Source: an uncultured Caulobacterales bacterium (lineage in GTDB: Bacteria > Pseudomonadota > Alphaproteobacteria > Caulobacterales > Caulobacteraceae). Taken from it: a DNA stretch of 64,000 bases. Position numbers and translations under genes: made by a program. The stretch covers positions 1 to 64,000 of the forward strand of contig CAIOJR010000023.1 in NCBI GenBank assembly GCA_903858685.1, read 5' to 3'. The notes under the pieces are model-generated. The model saw only the letters and a list, made by a program, of their open reading frames with translations. It was not told where the DNA came from and made no database searches. Numbering within the stretch: the stretch's first letter is position 1; each line of letters begins with the position of its first letter. Below are positions 35,918 to 44,805 of this stretch, in pieces.

Positions 35918-36436
35918 TCAGGGGGAAATCACCTTCATCGTCTCGAAATCGACAATCGTCACGGGCTGACGGCCCAGCGCCGCCAGAAAACGCATCAAGG
36001 CGTCGCAGGTCAGATTGGTGGTCGCCTCATTGGTCAGGGGATGGAAGTTCACCGTCCCATCGCGCAGCAAGGCCGCATCGAGCACAAAACGCACCTTCTG
36101 GTCTGGGTCGTTGATCAGGGCGAGCGCAGTGACAGACCCCGGACGAACGCCCAGGGCCTCCCACAATCGTTCGGCCGAGCCGAAGGATAACCGCGCCGAA
36201 CCAATGACCGATGGCGTTGTCTTCAGGTCGATGACCGTGGTGTCGCGCGCACTGATCAACCAGAGCTGGCCCTTGGCGTCCTTCAGGAACAGGTTCTTGG
36301 AATGGGCGCCGGGTATCATGGCCTTCAGTTCCGGCCCCTCTTCGACCCGGAACACGGGCGGATGGTCAAAGGTGGTGTGAACCAGATCAAGCCGATTCAG
36401 AAAATCCAGCAGATTCTGACGATCCATTACAGGCAT
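35918..36436 (-). CDS. prolyl-tRNA editing-domain protein (YbaK/ProXp type)
   Basis: 172 residues. Free-standing INS-like editing domain that hydrolyses mischarged tRNAPro, most likely Ala-tRNAPro (ProXp-ala). The catalytic Lys is in [10 protein letters not shown] (about 44-53). Other blocks are [20 protein letters not shown] and [14 protein letters not shown]. 111 bp separate it from the thioredoxin-TPR start. Substrate specificity among the ProXp classes is inferred from resemblance only. Confidence 0.88.
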   Translation of the reverse strand: MPVMDRQNLLDFLNRLDLVHTTFDHPPVFRVEEGPELKAMIPGAHSKNLFLKDAKGQLWLISARDTTVIDLKTTPSVIGSARLSFGSAERLWEALGVRPGSVTALALINDPDQKVRFVLDAALLRDGTVNFHPLTNEATTNLTCDALMRFLAALGRQPVTIVDFETMKVISP

Positions 36437-36640
36437 GGGTTTGGCGGCTTTCAGGTCGGGACGTGATCGCGCAGAGGTTTCTTCTCGTAAGCCCGGGCCG
36501 TCAAGGCGCCATGGACGGCGCGACCCCGAGGAGGCGATCCGACCCCTGTCCTGCGGGAGCGCTCTTCAACTTCGCCTCCACTTGCTCTAGGCGTTGCTGG
36601 TGGCCCCCTCGAAGGGTGGTCGAGCAATGAGAGGTCCGTC

Positions 36641-37384
36641 ATGGAGCTGGAATGTTATCCGGTCGCCGCCCGCCCGCCAGAAATTGTGCCGGGCCGCCCC
36701 GACCGGCGCTGGATGGATCATTTCGCCAATCGCCATCCCTATCGGTGCCTGCCCCTGACCATGGCCAACACAACGGGCTGGGAAATCATCAATCCGGTCG
36801 GCTTTACCGCCGAATGGAATGGCGGAACGCAGAACGAGGATATCACCCTGCGCGCAGACCGGCCGCACCCGGACTTTCATGATCTGGTGAAGGCCCATTT
36901 TGGCGGCGGGGTCCTGACCTTCCACCCGGGCTATCTGTTTCGCACGCCCAAGGGCTGGGACCTGCTCGCCGGCGGCCCGCCCAACCTGCCCAAGGACGGC
37001 ATTCAGCCCCTGCAGGGGCTGGTCGAGACCGACTGGCTGCCCTTCCCCTTCACGATGAACTGGATCTTCACCCGACCCGGCCGCGTGCGCTTTGAAAAGG
37101 GCGAACCCTTCTGCTTCATCACCCTGACCCCTCACCGGGTCATGGACAGCGTCCAGCCCGTGCAGCGCAGCCTGGAATCAGACACCCCGCTTCGCGAACA
37201 ATACGAAGCCTGGATCCGTGAGCGCGAGTCCTTCAACAAGCGGCTCGGCGCGCGCGATCCCGAAGCCGTGCGGGAAGCCTGGCAGCGCTTCTACTTCAAG
37301 GGCGAGATCCCCGAAGACCTCGGCCCCTCTCCCGACGACCATGTGAACAAGCGCCGACTTAAAGGTCTTCGGATCGGGCTTTGA
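36641..37384 (+). CDS. DUF6065 family protein
   Basis: 247 residues. It matches the DUF6065 pattern: PGRPDRRWMD, RCLPLTMANTTGWEI, TAEWNGG, HFGGGVLTFHPGYLFRTPKGWDLL, and FTMNWIFTRPG. No signal peptide or membrane segment. The function is unknown; neighbours of some family members suggest small-molecule modification, but there is no pathway here. GAGAGG lies six bases before the ATG. Followed by tRNA-Gly. Confidence 0.8.
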   Translation: MELECYPVAARPPEIVPGRPDRRWMDHFANRHPYRCLPLTMANTTGWEIINPVGFTAEWNGGTQNEDITLRADRPHPDFHDLVKAHFGGGVLTFHPGYLFRTPKGWDLLAGGPPNLPKDGIQPLQGLVETDWLPFPFTMNWIFTRPGRVRFEKGEPFCFITLTPHRVMDSVQPVQRSLESDTPLREQYEAWIRERESFNKRLGARDPEAVREAWQRFYFKGEIPEDLGPSPDDHVNKRRLKGLRIGL

Positions 37385-37443
37385 AAAAAGCGACAGACGG
37401 AGCTTGCCAAGCCGCATCCTCTCTGCTTTAAGACGGCCCTCTT

Positions 37444-37463
37444 CCGGGGGAGATATTCCCCGG
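37444..37463 (+). terminator. short GC hairpin between the DUF6065 gene and tRNA-Gly
   Basis: CCGGGG (37444-37449) pairs with CCCCGG (37458-37463) around an 8-base loop, seven bases before the tRNA. It could end DUF6065 transcription or mark the tRNA leader. There is no T-run after it. Confidence 0.35.
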
Positions 37464-37470
37464 CGTCCGA

Positions 37471-37545
37471 GCGGGCGTAGCTCAGTGGTAGAGCACAACC
37501 TTGCCAAGGTTGGGGTCGTGAGTTCGAATCTCATCGCCCGCTCCA
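37471..37545 (+). tRNA. tRNA-Gly (anticodon GCC)
   Basis: A complete 75-base cloverleaf with encoded CCA. The acceptor stem GCGGGCG pairs with CGCCCGC, the D arm is GCTCAGTGGTAGAGC, the anticodon stem CAACC/GGTTG encloses TTGCCAA with GCC at 37503-37505, and the T arm carries GTTCGAATC. Identity follows from the anticodon. Confidence 0.98.
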
Positions 37546-37614
37546 ATTTCTCTCGACTTATGAAACGACCACGCCTGATTTCAATCGGGCGCGCGGCCGC
37601 TTGCCTATCCGTCC

Positions 37615-39237
37615 CTAGAGCGGCGCCAATCCCAAATCGTCCTGAGCCGTCCGGTCTCTCAGGTGCAGCAAGCCAATCAGAGCGGCGGCCAGCCCCAAAC
37701 CCGACCCTGCCATCAGGCAAACGGCCCCCATAAACGGATGGGTGATCGCTGACAGGGCGTGGGCGTCGAGAAAACAGCCCGCGCCATGAAGCGAATAATG
37801 CTTGTCCAGCCCCAGTTTGGCGGCGCAACCACTGAACATGGACAGCTGGAACGCCCAGGCCGCGCAGGTATAGACCACCGTCGCCCCGCACAGGGCGCTC
37901 AACAATATCGGGCGGCGCCAGCCGATCGCCACGGCGAGTCCCAGCGGTCCCGCCAGGATGTGAAAATACCAGCCCGGCGTCATCGCCGCCGCTCCCGCCA
38001 TCCAGGCGAGGTTGTGGTAGACGAGTCCGGCCGTCATAGGCGCCGCTAGGACCAAGGGCGCCCAAACAACAAGTTGCGCGCCGACGCCCGAATAGGCCTC
38101 TCCGATCCTTCCTGTCACTGTCCGCGCATAATCAAACAGGGTCACACCCAAAAGACCCAGAGGCGCGATCAGGCATATTTCCGGCAATCGGGCCAAAGAC
38201 CAGGTTCCCGCCCAGGCGAAGGTGGCGGGTATGGCCGCGAGACCTCGCCCAAACTCCAGCAGCGAAAATTGCGCTGCAACGCGGGCCATGCCGCCCGCCT
38301 GATTGAGCCGAATAAACTCGTCTGCACCCACCAAAGAGCCTGTTTGCACTTGCTTTTGCACATACCACCAACCCCCAAACGCCGCAGCCAGGGCGCAGGT
38401 GACCACAAGATCGACCAGTGACGCGACACGACGGATATAGACCCAGCGCGCCAGCAACAGGGCGACAAACCCGGCGCCCAGCGGGACAAAGAACGCCTTG
38501 GTCAGGAGCCCAGCTCCCAGCAAAACCCCCAGGGTCGCCGCCCACATCCATGACGCGCCTGATCGCAACAACTGCAGCAGAACAAACCAGGCCGCCCCGA
38601 TAAGCAACAGACACAGACTGTCATTGCCCAGCCGTGCAAATTCCGGAAAAAATTGGGGAAACAGGAAGGGCCAGGCGGCGCTGACCGGTCCGACCCACAA
38701 GTAGAGGGGTGATTTCACCGCCTTCGCCCATCGGACATTGGCCCAGACGCCCAGCACATAGCCCACAAAGGCCATGGCGAACGAGAAGAGACGCAACCCC
38801 AGAAAATGGTCGACCCAGCCCATCCTGGACGTTGCACGCAGCATCGGAACGACCAGGGCGTAATATAGCGGCGGGTGCTGGGCTTGCCAGTTCAGGGTAT
38901 GACCTGGCGCATATCGGCCGGGTCCGCCCAGATTGGCAGGGGATCCGGCGGCGCGGTACGACCTGTAGGTCACACGGCCAGTGGCCTCAAAGGGCGGCGC
39001 CTCGCCATATCTCATCGGACCCGGATAGGCGTCCACATCGCGGCTCAGTCGATCCAGGCCATACCGCGGCGCAGAGCCTGTGTCCGACAGTTGCTGCAGA
39101 TAGGACCAGTGAGCCGTCTCATCAAAGCCCTCCCATGGCGGCGACAAGGCCAGAAAGGCCAGACCGACAAACCAGACGCTCAAGACCAGCAACGCCGTCA
39201 TCGAAACGGATCGGGCCTGCGCTCTGTCGTCGGTCAT
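37615..39237 (-). CDS. GT-C-type membrane glycosyltransferase-like protein
   Basis: 540 residues with about ten to twelve hydrophobic segments. The first loop after TM1 carries an acidic pair (PPWEGFDETAHW, about 33-44), and a later loop has HPPLYYAL (about 114-121). Both are typical of GT-C fold enzymes such as ArnT, PMT and DUF2142 proteins, which transfer sugars from polyprenyl-phosphate carriers on the outer face of the inner membrane. Donor and acceptor are unknown. It faces the tRNA-Gly gene and has no sugar-related neighbours, so it may be an accessory gene. Confidence 0.7.
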   Translation of the reverse strand: MTDDRAQARSVSMTALLVLSVWFVGLAFLALSPPWEGFDETAHWSYLQQLSDTGSAPRYGLDRLSRDVDAYPGPMRYGEAPPFEATGRVTYRSYRAAGSPANLGGPGRYAPGHTLNWQAQHPPLYYALVVPMLRATSRMGWVDHFLGLRLFSFAMAFVGYVLGVWANVRWAKAVKSPLYLWVGPVSAAWPFLFPQFFPEFARLGNDSLCLLLIGAAWFVLLQLLRSGASWMWAATLGVLLGAGLLTKAFFVPLGAGFVALLLARWVYIRRVASLVDLVVTCALAAAFGGWWYVQKQVQTGSLVGADEFIRLNQAGGMARVAAQFSLLEFGRGLAAIPATFAWAGTWSLARLPEICLIAPLGLLGVTLFDYARTVTGRIGEAYSGVGAQLVVWAPLVLAAPMTAGLVYHNLAWMAGAAAMTPGWYFHILAGPLGLAVAIGWRRPILLSALCGATVVYTCAAWAFQLSMFSGCAAKLGLDKHYSLHGAGCFLDAHALSAITHPFMGAVCLMAGSGLGLAAALIGLLHLRDRTAQDDLGLAPL

Positions 39238-39423
39238 GTCGTGGTCCCCGCGTCTAGGTCTCAGCCTAGGTCACACACACTGATGCGACGTTGCAAGCCC
39301 AGGCGCGATCCACGCCTGCGAACGGCGATCTTGTCAGACGGGTGGCGGGCCCGTCCGGTTTGAAAAACAGATCAGTTGTCTGCCCGCAATTTCTAAAATA
39401 CAGCTTATTAGAGAATTAATACG

Positions 39424-40653
39424 GTGGATATAAAGCCTGGGATTATGCCACACGACTCGTTCATAAGAAGCTTTCGCGGCCCCCGGGACCTTCAGGAGAT
39501 GATCAAAACCGCCTCCGCCACGCGGATGCTCAACCTGCATCAGCTGTGGCGCGACGGGCTTACCGATCCGGACTACAAGGCCAGGCCGTTCTTTGGCCAT
39601 CCGATCCTGAACCGCTCCATTCTGATGAAGCACAATATCCGGGCGGGGGACGAACTGTCGGCCTCGACGAAGCAACCGGGCGCCACCAAGCTCATGCTGC
39701 CGCTCGATATTCACGACCTGACCATTGGGGCGCAATATCTGCTCGTCGGGCAACCCAATTTCACCAGGCAACTCGTCAGGAGCCTGGACTATGCGAATCT
39801 ACCGCTGGAGCGCGATTTGCGTCTGATCCAGATGCTCGATCGACTGCCGACCCTGGACCCGTTTCTTCTGCAGCAGATGGTCCTCCACTACGGGTTCGAC
39901 ATAGCAAACTGCTATTTTCAGATGGGTCAGGCGGATGTCGACACCATGGCCAAATTCATCGTGTCGGAGATCGAACCTCTGGTGGGGCTGTGCTTTGGGC
40001 TATCGCTCAGTTCGTCGGGGCATATCACCAAATTCGCCAATCTGATCATGTCCAATCAGGATAATGAACATGCGACGACCATTCTGCGTCACGGTCTGCG
40101 AATGACGCCGTCGGAGTTTTCGCAGGCGATCTTCGCCTGGAAGGCTCTTCTCTACTACAAATCGCGGATGGATAATCTCGCGCCGCAGGTCCGCTCCACG
40201 GCGATGGCGATGGCGCAACTTCTGCCGGATCGAAAGGCGGGCGCCGACATGCGCCGGGTCTTCGAAAAGGCCCGTGGACGCATTACCGAAGCGATGATCG
40301 GCGCCTGGAACCAATCGCGCAACATCGTGGCCGAGTATGAGTCAGTCTATCAGGAGATGGTTTCGGGCGGACGACTGGGCGCGTTCCGCGCCTATCTGAT
40401 TCGGGCGCCCGACCTGTTCATATCCCTCGGCGAACAGGTCGGAAGGCTGGATCAGATTTGCCGTATCTGGCTGGACGAGATCCAGCCTCAGTGTCACGCC
40501 CTGCCTGTCGACGACATGTGCAACCTTCTGCTGGATCTGGACGCGACCATGGCGCAGAGACGGCCATCGACAATTGCGACCCCCGCGTCAAAGGGTGAAC
40601 CTTCGACCGCGGCGTCCAACATTTTCCGCATCGCCGCGCCGGCCGAGGCCTGA
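39424..40653 (+). CDS. hypothetical protein, 409 residues, unrecognised
   Basis: No family recognised. Soluble, with no signal peptide or membrane helix. Mostly helical by composition, with two Cys-containing segments in the middle (DIANCYFQMGQ and VGLCFGLSLSS) and a late one (RIWLDEIQPQCHALPVDDMCNLLLDL). A Ser/Thr/Ala-rich tail starts near 380. The start is either GTG 39424 or ATG 39445 (MPHDSF); neither has a strong ribosome-binding site. The upstream 186 bp are AT-rich near the gene, which fits a promoter. Convergent with the ABC transporter, no operon partner. Confidence 0.65.
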   Translation: MDIKPGIMPHDSFIRSFRGPRDLQEMIKTASATRMLNLHQLWRDGLTDPDYKARPFFGHPILNRSILMKHNIRAGDELSASTKQPGATKLMLPLDIHDLTIGAQYLLVGQPNFTRQLVRSLDYANLPLERDLRLIQMLDRLPTLDPFLLQQMVLHYGFDIANCYFQMGQADVDTMAKFIVSEIEPLVGLCFGLSLSSSGHITKFANLIMSNQDNEHATTILRHGLRMTPSEFSQAIFAWKALLYYKSRMDNLAPQVRSTAMAMAQLLPDRKAGADMRRVFEKARGRITEAMIGAWNQSRNIVAEYESVYQEMVSGGRLGAFRAYLIRAPDLFISLGEQVGRLDQICRIWLDEIQPQCHALPVDDMCNLLLDLDATMAQRRPSTIATPASKGEPSTAASNIFRIAAPAEA

Positions 40654-40682
40654 CTTGACTGCCCGGTGGGCTGGATACTGGG

Positions 40683-42041
40683 TCAGGCGGGGTCTTCGAG
40701 ACTGAAGCTCTGCGACTGTTCATCATAGGCGAACAACTCGGCATAACGGCCCCAGTCAATCACCGCCGCCAGGGTTTCCTCCGCGAATTCCTCGGACATG
40801 AAGTCCTCAAGCTCTTCAGAGAACCGACGATAGGGGGCTCGGTGGCTCGACCGCTCGTCCAGCACACGGCGGATCATGGCGGCGATCGGCACATGGGCGG
40901 ACAGATGTTCGCGGAACAGCTTCTTGCGCGTATCGACATCGCCGTCGACGAAGGTTCGGCCCATCTCGGTCAGGCGAATATCCCCATGGGCGACATCTGC
41001 GAAATGCAAAAGTTGCAGCGTTTCGGCAAGGGGGAACAGCTCATCGACCTCCATGGTCAATTCATCGGCGATCTCGGGTAGGTCCGCCTTGCCGTCAAAG
41101 GGCGGTTGCAACAGGGCCTCCATGAGGCCCGCCAACAGGTTGGTGGACACGTGAGGCAGGGTCATGCCCATGCCGCCGCCCGGCTGTTCTGCGCCGGGGC
41201 GCATCTGTTCCGCGCGCAGCTTGGGATCCGTCGGGTTCGTCATCCGGCCATAAATATCGTCGACCAACTGGCGAAAGGCGGGCTCGGACCGATTGCGGGG
41301 ATGGGGCAGGTCGATCTTGATCTCTGCCGCGATCCGCCCCGGATTGGAGGCGAAGATCACAACCCGGTCGCACATCAGCACGGCCTCCTCGATATTGTGG
41401 GTCACCAGCAGTATCGAACGGAGCGGCAGGCGTCCCTCCACCCACAGGTCGATCAGGTCGGTCCGCAAGGTTTCGGCGGTCAGCACATCGAGGGCCGAAA
41501 AGGGTTCGTCCATCAGCAACAGTTGCGGATGCACGACCAGACCGCGGGCAAATCCCACACGCTGGCGCATGCCGCCGGACAGCTCCTTGGGATAGGCGTT
41601 TTCGAAACCATCCAGCCCGATCAGGTCGATGGCTTCAAGCGACCGCTGCCGACGCTCCGCCGCCGGCACGCCCAGCGGCTCCAGGCCGATCTCCACATTT
41701 TCCAGCACGGTGAGCCATGGAAACAGGGCAAAACTCTGGAACACCATGGCGATGCCCTTGGGCGGCCCGTCTATCGGCTTGCCCAGCCAGGTCACTTCCC
41801 CGCCGCGCGGTCGCACCAGACCGGCGACAATGCGCAACAGGGATGACTTCCCGGACCCGGAACGTCCCAAAAGCCCGACAATCTCGCCTTCGCGCAGTTG
41901 CAGATTCACATTGTCGAGCACCAGCAGGGTGCTGGATCCGCCCTTGGAATAGGCCTGGCGGATACCGCGCACATCCAGCATCACCTCTCCGGGTTGGGGC
42001 CGAAGCGGGGGGAGCGGCGTCGGATTGGGGGTGGTGAGCAT
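40683..42041 (-). CDS. NitT/TauT-type ABC transporter ATPase with AAA-associated C-terminal domain
   Basis: 452 residues. The ATPase half has GRSGSGKSSLLRIVAGLV (Walker A), LSGGMRQRVGFARGLVVHPQLLLMDEPFSALD (signature and Walker B) and a late VTHNIEEAV switch His. From about 290 a separate AAA-associated domain follows (DLPEIADELTMEVDELFPLAETLQLLHFADV), winged-helix-like and probably regulatory. GGAGG six bases before the ATG at 42041 sets the start, removing an in-frame extension. It begins 18 bp after the permease stop. Nitrate, sulfonate and bicarbonate-type importers are the nearest family; substrate unknown. Confidence 0.88.
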   Translation of the reverse strand: MLTTPNPTPLPPLRPQPGEVMLDVRGIRQAYSKGGSSTLLVLDNVNLQLREGEIVGLLGRSGSGKSSLLRIVAGLVRPRGGEVTWLGKPIDGPPKGIAMVFQSFALFPWLTVLENVEIGLEPLGVPAAERRQRSLEAIDLIGLDGFENAYPKELSGGMRQRVGFARGLVVHPQLLLMDEPFSALDVLTAETLRTDLIDLWVEGRLPLRSILLVTHNIEEAVLMCDRVVIFASNPGRIAAEIKIDLPHPRNRSEPAFRQLVDDIYGRMTNPTDPKLRAEQMRPGAEQPGGGMGMTLPHVSTNLLAGLMEALLQPPFDGKADLPEIADELTMEVDELFPLAETLQLLHFADVAHGDIRLTEMGRTFVDGDVDTRKKLFREHLSAHVPIAAMIRRVLDERSSHRAPYRRFSEELEDFMSEEFAEETLAAVIDWGRYAELFAYDEQSQSFSLEDPA

Positions 42042-42058
42042 AGGGACCCTCCAGTCGT

Positions 42059-43798
42059 CTAGTTCAACGCCGTGCGACGCGCGGCGAAGTCGAACAGGGG
42101 CCGCCACAGCAGCCGGTTGAACAGCACCACAAAGATGCTCATGACAATCGCGCCCAATATGCTGCGCTGCATGTCGCCCTTGTTCATGGCGTCGCCGATA
42201 TAGGCGCCAAGACCATGCGCCTCCAGCCGCTTATCGCCCCAGGTGACGACTTCAGCAACGATCGAGGCGTTCCAGGCGCCGCCGGACGCGGTGATGGCCC
42301 CCGTCACGAAATAGGGGAATACAGCGGGCAGGGCGACCTTGCGCCACCAGTTCCAGCCCCGAACCCTGAAGCTGTCGGCCGCCTCCAGCAGGTCATTCGG
42401 AATGGCGGTGGCGCCGGCTATGACATTGAACAGGATATACCACTGGGTGCCCAAGATGATCAGGGGCGACAGCCAGATATCGGCGTTGCCGTGATATTTG
42501 GCGATCAGGAACACCGCCACCGGAAAGAGGAGATTGGACGGGAAGGCCGCCAGAAACTGTGCGATCGGCTGGACCGTCTCCGCCCATTTTGGACGCAGGC
42601 CGATCCAGACGCCGACCGGCACCCAGACCAGGCTGGCCAGGGCGATCAGAACCAGGACCCGGGTCAGGGTCAAAAGGCCAAGACCAAAGACGAGGGCCAC
42701 ATCGGCCAGGCCGACGGACTTGCTGAGATATATGACCGCCTGCCAGGCCGTCCAGACACCGGCGCCCGAGATCATGGCGAACCAGACATAGTCCGTGGTT
42801 CGGCTTTCCCAGGCACGGGTCACCACCACCGAAGGACGGAACGGACGGCCCAGTCGCAACCGCACCACAGCGCTGGGCAGGGCGAACAGGGGTGCAAAGA
42901 CCCGTTGCGCCAGACGCGCCCGCTGGAAAAAATCAAGCAGCCAGGAATTGGCCTCTGGCCCGTCGGAGGCCGACAACTCCACCCGGAACTTCTGAGACCA
43001 GGCGACCAGGGGCCGGAACAGGAGCTGGTCATAGATGAGGATGACCACCAGCATGGTCAGCACCGCCCAGCCGATCGCGCCGAGGTCTTCATGCAAAAGC
43101 GCGGCGTTCACATAGGCCCCGACGCCCGGCAAGGTGATGCTGTTGGCGCCCACCGTAAAGGCCTCGGACGCCACGACAAAGAACCAGGCCCCCGACATGG
43201 ACATCATGGCGTTCCAGATCAGGCCGGGCGCGGCGAAGGGCACCTCTAGCGTCCAGAACCGCCGCCAGCCGCCCAGCCTCAGACTGTCGGACACGTCGGA
43301 CAGGTCTTTAGGCACCGTCTTGAGCGACTGGTAGAAGCTGAACGTCATGTTCCAGGCCTGGGCCGTGAAAATGGTGAAGACCGAGCATAGCTCCTCGCCC
43401 ATCACCGAACCCGGAAACAGCTTCAGGAAAAAGACCAGGGTCACCGTAATGAAGGTGAAGACGGGCAGGGATTGCAGAATATCCAGGATCGGGATCAGCA
43501 CCATTTCGGCGCGACGGCTCTTCTGGGCCAGGGTGCCGTAAACAAGCGTGAAAATCAGCGAACAGATAATGCCGGCGAGCATGCGCAATATCGTGCGCAA
43601 GGCATAATAGGGCAGCATTCGCGGGTCGAGCGAGATCGGCGTGCGCTGCACCACAGCCAGCGGCTGGATCGTCTCATGGCCGCCAAAGGCGATCAACGCC
43701 ACCACGCCCAGCACCAGAGCGAAGATCAGCGTATCCCAGATTGACGGGACATATCGCCAGGGCCGGATTGCCGTCAAAGACGGGTGATGCACGGTCAT
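42059..43798 (-). CDS. fused double ABC transporter permease
   Basis: 579 residues, two complete permease domains in one chain. Each half has its own cytoplasmic EAA loop: SDSLRLGGWRRFWTLEVPFAAPGLIWNAMM (about 172-201) and ADSFRVRGWNWWRKVALPAVFPYFVTGAI (about 478-506). About eleven or twelve membrane helices. One chain would replace the usual permease dimer and pair with two copies of the downstream ATPase. No substrate-binding protein gene is next to it. First gene of the pair. Confidence 0.9.
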   Translation of the reverse strand: MTVHHPSLTAIRPWRYVPSIWDTLIFALVLGVVALIAFGGHETIQPLAVVQRTPISLDPRMLPYYALRTILRMLAGIICSLIFTLVYGTLAQKSRRAEMVLIPILDILQSLPVFTFITVTLVFFLKLFPGSVMGEELCSVFTIFTAQAWNMTFSFYQSLKTVPKDLSDVSDSLRLGGWRRFWTLEVPFAAPGLIWNAMMSMSGAWFFVVASEAFTVGANSITLPGVGAYVNAALLHEDLGAIGWAVLTMLVVILIYDQLLFRPLVAWSQKFRVELSASDGPEANSWLLDFFQRARLAQRVFAPLFALPSAVVRLRLGRPFRPSVVVTRAWESRTTDYVWFAMISGAGVWTAWQAVIYLSKSVGLADVALVFGLGLLTLTRVLVLIALASLVWVPVGVWIGLRPKWAETVQPIAQFLAAFPSNLLFPVAVFLIAKYHGNADIWLSPLIILGTQWYILFNVIAGATAIPNDLLEAADSFRVRGWNWWRKVALPAVFPYFVTGAITASGGAWNASIVAEVVTWGDKRLEAHGLGAYIGDAMNKGDMQRSILGAIVMSIFVVLFNRLLWRPLFDFAARRTALN

Positions 43799-43919
43799 GG
43801 ACCCCCCTCGGACGGGCTGCGGGCGCGGTTTGCGCTCGCCCCTTACAGGTCAGGGGCGAGCTTCGCAATGGGGGGATTCAAGACAGTTTTCTGACGGTGT
43901 CTCGCTGCGGGGCCGCAGT

Positions 43920-44609
43920 TCAGAAATCCAGGTCGTCATAATGCGATGCTGGCTGCAATCCGGGATACCGATCATTCAACAAGGGACGAAAACACGGACG
44001 GGATTTCATCTTGGAATACCAGAGCCGCGTTGCTGGAAAATCCTCCCAGGGAACCTCGCCAAAATAGTCCACGACCGACAGATGAGCGCCCCCGGCGATA
44101 TCGGCCAGGCTCATTCGGGCCCCCGCCAGCCAATCCCTGTTGTTGAGCAGGCCCTCCAGATGGGTCAAATGCGCCCGCAAGGCCTGGCGTCCGGCACGAA
44201 GAGCGGTCAGATCCGGTGCGCCCAGGCCCAGGAGACGCTTCTCCATCTTTTCATGCAGCACAAGGCTGTTCACTTCATAGTCGAACTTGCGGTCGAACCA
44301 ATGGAGCAGCCGCCGCGCCTCCACCCGTTCCGCCACATCATGATTGGAAAGAAGGGCCGGATCCGCATAGCGCTCGTCCAGATATTCCAGAATGGCGCGG
44401 CTTTCGCAGACCACCAGCCGCTCGCCAGGACGCAGCTCCACCAGAACCGGCGGGAGTCCACTGGGATTGAGCGCGGCGAGTGTCTCTGGCTGCTCCCAGT
44501 AGCGCTCCGCCACCTCGGTGAAGCGGAGCCGTTTTTCACCCAGCACGAGGCGCACTTCCCGCGAAAAGGGGTCAAGCGGAAAGTGGTGCAGGGTGCGGTC
44601 TACGGACAT
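43920..44609 (-). CDS. glutathione S-transferase family protein
   Basis: 229 residues. N-terminal thioredoxin-like domain (LHHFPLDPFSREVRLVLGEK, SGLPPVLVE, VCESRAILEYLDERY, which is the usual cis-Pro and ESxAI glutathione site) and a helical C-terminal domain with LAGARMSLADIAGGAHLSVVDYFG. The catalytic residue is probably the Ser after Phe in PFSREV. Substrate unknown. Alone on the minus strand between the ABC transporter and mtaB, with 196 bp to the mtaB stop. Confidence 0.9.
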   Translation of the reverse strand: MSVDRTLHHFPLDPFSREVRLVLGEKRLRFTEVAERYWEQPETLAALNPSGLPPVLVELRPGERLVVCESRAILEYLDERYADPALLSNHDVAERVEARRLLHWFDRKFDYEVNSLVLHEKMEKRLLGLGAPDLTALRAGRQALRAHLTHLEGLLNNRDWLAGARMSLADIAGGAHLSVVDYFGEVPWEDFPATRLWYSKMKSRPCFRPLLNDRYPGLQPASHYDDLDF

Positions 44610-44805
44610 GACTGGGCCAGAAAGCTCAAAACAGGATCATCCCCCAATTTCCGCACGCCCGACAAAGGTCGATGGCGGGGCGATCATCAAGGGATGGACC
44701 GGTCCCTTCTGCGCGGGCAGGCGTTAAGGGGCCGTTTACTGCGAGACAATGGCGAAGATCCTGTCTGGCGAACAGGTTCAACCATTGACCCGACCCCGCC
44801 AATGC

